This document shows, piece by piece, positions 5,754 to 7,749 of a stretch of DNA of 7,749 bases. Below the pieces are notes generated by a model. The model was given only the letters and a program-made list of their open reading frames with translations, was not told where the DNA came from and searched no databases. Source of the DNA: an uncultured Ruminococcus sp. (GTDB lineage Bacteria > Bacillota > Clostridia > Oscillospirales > Ruminococcaceae); the NCBI GenBank assembly GCA_947175005.1, contig CAMWLD010000095.1, forward strand, positions 1 through 7,749. Direction: 5' to 3'. The position numbers and the translations under genes are program-made. How positions within the stretch are numbered: position 1 is the first letter of the stretch; each line of letters opens with the position of its first letter.

Positions 5754-5761
5754 ACACCACG

Positions 5762-6577
5762 TCAAACCCCTGTCTCCGCAGCTTCGGTTGCCTCCTGCAA
5801 GCTTTCACCCGTTTCCTCATCATAGAGCATTCCCCCTAAAATTTCCTCATCGGAAAGCGTAGGATCTATAACTTCCGAATCCGCCCTGTTAAGGGTCAGC
5901 TCGCTGTTGTCGTCGCTTAGCAGTACCCTTCCCGATTTTGTCAGCTCCAGTACCGCCAGAAACGCCGCCACCCTGTCCGAGCGGTCGCGTATCTCCCCGA
6001 AAAGCCCGTCCATAGAGCATTTCCCGCTTACATAAAGCTTTTTCAGCACATACACGATCTTCGAGGTCACCGTCACAAATTTCTTTGAAACCAGCTTGGA
6101 AAACGCCGAGGGTCTAAGTTCCTCCCGCTCGTTTTTCCTTGTTCCCAGCCCCTTGTATGCCGCCAAAAGCTCTTCCGGCTCATGCCTCAGCGAATAGGAA
6201 AGATCCACCTCGATCGCCATAGGTTTGCGCACTGCAAATGCCCCGCCTATATAGATCTCCCTCATATTCGCCGCCGCAATTTTGCACAGCGAATATTCGA
6301 TCAGCCGTCCTTGAAGCTCTTTTTTCAGCTCCTCCGCCTCTTCTTTCCGAGGCAGCAGAGACAGGGTCTTTATGTAAATAAGCCTTGCAGCCATTTCCAA
6401 AAATTCCCCCGCCGTCTCCATATCCTGTACCCCAAGCCCCTCAATGAAGTCAAGATACTGCTCCACCAGCGTAAGTATGGGGATATCATTGATATTCAGC
6501 TTGTGCTTTGAGATAAGGTGTAAAAGCAGGTCAAGAGGCCCCTCAAAGCCCTCCAGCCTGTATGTAACAGTCGTCAT
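5762..6577 (-). CDS. scpA: Segregation and condensation protein A (kleisin)
   Basis: ScpA is the kleisin that bridges the two heads of the SMC dimer and carries the ScpB dimer, forming the condensin loaded near the origin. The 271-residue protein has the family opening YRLEGFEGPLDLLLHLISKHKLNINDIPI (about 6-34), with FEGPLDLLLHLI diagnostic, then EQYLDFI and MAARLIYIKTLSLLP (62-76), the SMC-neck-binding helices. The central part is charged. A C-terminal winged helix (about 180-240) includes FLAVLELTKSGRV (206-218) and binds the SMC cap. Length is normal. The ATG at 6577 is chosen because it forms a 4-nt ATGA overlap with the protease stop and the family starts here; the in-frame TTG at 6607 would add ten atypical residues. 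Its Shine-Dalgarno is weak, consistent with translational coupling. It is separated from scpB by 386 bp, which is unusual. Confidence 0.96.
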   Translation of the reverse strand: MTTVTYRLEGFEGPLDLLLHLISKHKLNINDIPILTLVEQYLDFIEGLGVQDMETAGEFLEMAARLIYIKTLSLLPRKEEAEELKKELQGRLIEYSLCKIAAANMREIYIGGAFAVRKPMAIEVDLSYSLRHEPEELLAAYKGLGTRKNEREELRPSAFSKLVSKKFVTVTSKIVYVLKKLYVSGKCSMDGLFGEIRDRSDRVAAFLAVLELTKSGRVLLSDDNSELTLNRADSEVIDPTLSDEEILGGMLYDEETGESLQEATEAAETGV

Positions 6578-7233
6578 ATTCCTGACCCCGCCAAAGCGTC
6601 TACCCAAAGGGTAAGAAAGTCCATGATCCTTATGGCCTTTATCTGCAAAAATTCCAAGGGTGCGTCCAGCAGACCGCTGTACAAAAGGACTATCATCACC
6701 AGTGCAATATATCTTTCCACCGACATGATCTTGAAATATATCCTGTCGGGCAGCACCGCATTAAAAATTTTAGACCCGTCCAAAGGCGGTATAGGCAGGA
6801 AGTTGAACACCCCCAGCGAAATATTTATAAGGCAAATGTACTGAAAAGCCACGCTGAGCCACAAGCAAGTCTCGCTGTCAAACCGATACACCCCCGCATA
6901 GATCAGCAGCTTGCAGATTATCATTGACAAAAACGCCATAATAAAATTGGACACAGGCCCTGCCAGCGACGAGAGCATCATATCCCGCTTAGGCTTCTTG
7001 AAATTGCCCGGGTTCACGCTTACAGGCTTGCCCCAGCCAAACCCCGCCACCACCAGCATAAGCGACCCCCACAAGCTAAGGTGTGCAAAGGGATTTAAGG
7101 TGACCCGCCCCTGCCGTTCGGGGGTATCGTCCCCCAGCTTTGAAGCCACAAATGCATGGGCAAATTCGTGCACAGGCACTGCCGTAAACAGCACCAGCAA
7201 ATGTATCAGTATATCAAAAATCTTATCGTTCAT
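6574..7233 (-). CDS. Site-2 protease family protein (peptidase M50)
   Basis: A 219-residue polytopic membrane metalloprotease of the M50 family, which cleaves substrates within or near the membrane. The zinc-binding HEFAH (22-26, HExxH) lies in the first membrane helix, and the third ligand motif is NFLPIPPLDG (144-153; Asp152) in a later helix. Also typical are GRVTLNP (42-48), GWGKPV (66-71) and SLAGPVSN (89-96). About five or six hydrophobic segments are visible. There is no CBS or PDZ domain, so it belongs to the compact group found next to scpA in many Firmicutes (YwhC-like), not to SpoIVFB. The natural substrate is unknown. The ATG at 7233 has AAAAGGAA at 7241-7248, about 7 nt away. It overlaps scpA by 4 nt and is the first gene of that operon, with a TATAAT promoter about 100 bp upstream. 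Confidence 0.92.
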   Translation of the reverse strand: MNDKIFDILIHLLVLFTAVPVHEFAHAFVASKLGDDTPERQGRVTLNPFAHLSLWGSLMLVVAGFGWGKPVSVNPGNFKKPKRDMMLSSLAGPVSNFIMAFLSMIICKLLIYAGVYRFDSETCLWLSVAFQYICLINISLGVFNFLPIPPLDGSKIFNAVLPDRIYFKIMSVERYIALVMIVLLYSGLLDAPLEFLQIKAIRIMDFLTLWVDALAGSGI

Positions 7234-7255
7234 AAATCATTTCCTTTTAAATTTC

Positions 7256-7311
7256 ATTGCATACAGCAATATGGTCTGCCTCATTTGGGGCATTTCTCGG
7301 ATTTGTCCGAG
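7256..7311 (-). promoter_or_regulatory. Three short hairpins in the protease mRNA leader
   Basis: The predicted leader contains three successive inverted repeats: CTCGGA/TCCGAG (7296-7311; perfect 6-bp stem, 4-nt loop), TGCC/GGCA (7277-7292) and ATTGC/GCAAT (7256-7270). None is followed by a U-run, so they are not terminators. The first is the strongest. They could stabilise the mRNA or form a regulatory fold just ahead of the ribosome binding site. I do not recognise a known riboswitch. Confidence 0.4.
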
Positions 7312-7335
7312 CTGAAAATAATCGGCATATCCTTA

Positions 7336-7364
7336 ATTATACAACATTTTTCCGAAAAATACAA
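7336..7364 (-). promoter_or_regulatory. Sigma-A promoter for the protease-scpA operon
   Basis: A perfect -10 TATAAT (7336-7341 on the minus strand) lies 17 bp from TTGTAT (7359-7364; 4 of 6 matches to TTGACA). The predicted start is near 7329, giving a leader of about 96 nt before the ATG at 7233. Spacing, position and the absence of another gene nearby support it as the promoter of the two-gene unit. Confidence 0.72.
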
Positions 7365-7430
7365 GAGGGAAAAGCAGTTGTTAAGACTTTGTTAATATAT
7401 TTTGCGGCTTTTTGATATATAACGCTCAAA

Positions 7431-7556
7431 CGCCGGGGAATGGATTTGTCCCCTACCATGCCATGAAACTGGCTTTGCTCCCTCTCACACGCCGAGGGAG
7501 TGGCTTTGTCCCCTACCATGCCGTGAACAGGTTTTTTCTCCTACCACACCGAGGAG
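7431..7556. repeat. Nested 30/60-bp intergenic repeat array with hairpin potential
   Basis: Two units of about 59-60 bp (7431-7489, 7490-7548) and the start of a third share the perfect 18-mer TTTGTCCCCTACCATGCC at 7445 and 7505. Each unit splits into half-units of about 30 bp beginning TGGCTTTG or similar, at 7441, 7470, 7501 and 7529. Small dyads sit at the joints: GGGGA/TCCCC (7435-7453), CTCCCTC/GAGGGAG (7478-7500) and CTCCT/AGGAG (7538-7556). It looks like a dispersed non-coding repeat of the REP/BIME kind, though a structured RNA is possible. There is no cas gene and the units have no unique spacers. Confidence 0.7.
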
Positions 7557-7749
7557 CTGCGTTGTGTTGATGTGAATGAGTTGTTGAAATGCGTTGGTTT
7601 GTTGGCAAATGTGACTTGCCTGTTAAATGAAATGGGACTTTATTTGTGAAATGCATGACATTGCAAACGAAAGTAAGTTGCCGACCAAAGGGACAACCTC
7701 CCAGGGGGGAGAGGGGGCGCTCTGGGCTTGCTGGGGACGGTGGGCCGCC

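Larger units (their letters stand above)
5376..5761. other. AT-rich scpA-scpB intergenic region
   Basis: This 386-bp gap contains no gene of normal size. Reading on the minus strand from the scpA stop it holds: a 9-bp dyad (5699-5753), a cluster of TGCAAA-type repeats (5641-5672 and 5714-5720), a near-consensus sigma-A promoter (5605-5633), a hairpin at the predicted 5' end of the transcript (5563-5595), and about 190 nt of A/T-rich leader before scpB. I found no T-box or other riboswitch motif that I recognise. The region is far more AT-rich than the flanking genes. Confidence 0.8.
7234..7749. other. Gene-free right end: promoter, leader, repeat array, G-run tail
   Basis: No credible coding sequence lies in these 516 bases on either strand. 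From left to right it holds the structured 5' leader of the protease mRNA (7234-7329), its promoter (7336-7364), AT-rich spacer (7365-7430), a nested repeat array (7431-7556), T/G-rich unique sequence with a small GGCAA/TTGCC dyad (about 7557-7690), and a G-rich end from 7697 with a CTCCC/GGGAG dyad. A 60-codon minus-strand reading frame across the array has MVGDK twice only because it translates the repeat. Confidence 0.75.

Noticed and set aside
6574..7233. Calling the protease SpoIVFB (pro-sigma-K processing)
   Set aside because: No CBS domain and the position next to scpA fits the compact M50 group of unknown substrate instead.
7337..7519. Minus-strand 60-codon frame with a repeated MVGDK
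   Set aside because: The repeat in the peptide is just the translated DNA repeat; it overlaps the protease promoter and lacks a ribosome site.
7431..7556. Possible CRISPR array
   Set aside because: The whole 60-bp unit is repeated with divergence, including the parts that would be spacers, and no cas gene is near.

Overview
The window looks like a chromosomal core region of a low-to-moderate G+C Firmicute of class Clostridia, most likely a Ruminococcus-like member of the Oscillospiraceae. The grounds are gene content (an M50 site-2 protease, ScpA, ScpB, a DUF2953/YtfI-like protein, a GerW/YtfJ-like protein and a DacF-type D-Ala-D-Ala carboxypeptidase), purine-rich Shine-Dalgarno sites (GGAGG type), one TTG start, and sigma-A-like promoters. 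No lineage marker such as rRNA is present, so the genus is an inference.

Layout, left to right. 1-82: AT-rich, with a perfect 11-bp inverted repeat just beyond a lipoprotein gene. 83-793 (-): small lipoprotein of unknown function, richer in AT than its neighbours. 794-916: divergent intergenic region with a forespore-type (sigma F/G-like) promoter facing right. 917-2137 (+): DacF-like carboxypeptidase. 2161-2613 (-): GNAT acetyltransferase, convergent with dacF. 2705-3160 (-): GerW/YtfJ-like protein. 3208-4419 (-): DUF2953 protein with a large charged insert. 4416-5375 (-): ScpB with a long acidic tail. 5376-5761: a 386-bp AT-rich gap with a near-consensus sigma-A promoter and a long scpB leader. 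5762-6577 (-): ScpA. 6574-7233 (-): site-2 protease. 7234-7749: no gene; it holds the protease promoter and a structured leader, then a nested 30/60-bp repeat array, a T/G-rich stretch and a G-run-rich end.

The minus-strand genes form two transcription units. The protease and scpA overlap by 4 nt (ATGA) and probably share the promoter near 7336-7364. scpB and the DUF2953 gene overlap by 4 nt and, with the GerW-like gene and perhaps the GNAT gene, are probably driven by the promoter at 5605-5633. ScpA and ScpB join SMC in the condensin that segregates chromosomes. The GerW-like and DacF-like proteins belong to families with spore roles in Bacillus. The cluster therefore links chromosome segregation with sporulation and envelope functions, a common association in Firmicutes.

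I do not see a clearly new defence or mobile system. The points most worth a second look are: the separation of scpA from scpB by a promoter-bearing gap with an RNA hairpin directly at the predicted transcript start; the acidic repeat-bearing extensions in ScpB and its neighbour, both with 45-bp periodicity; the forespore-type promoter of dacF; and the nested repeat array at the right end.
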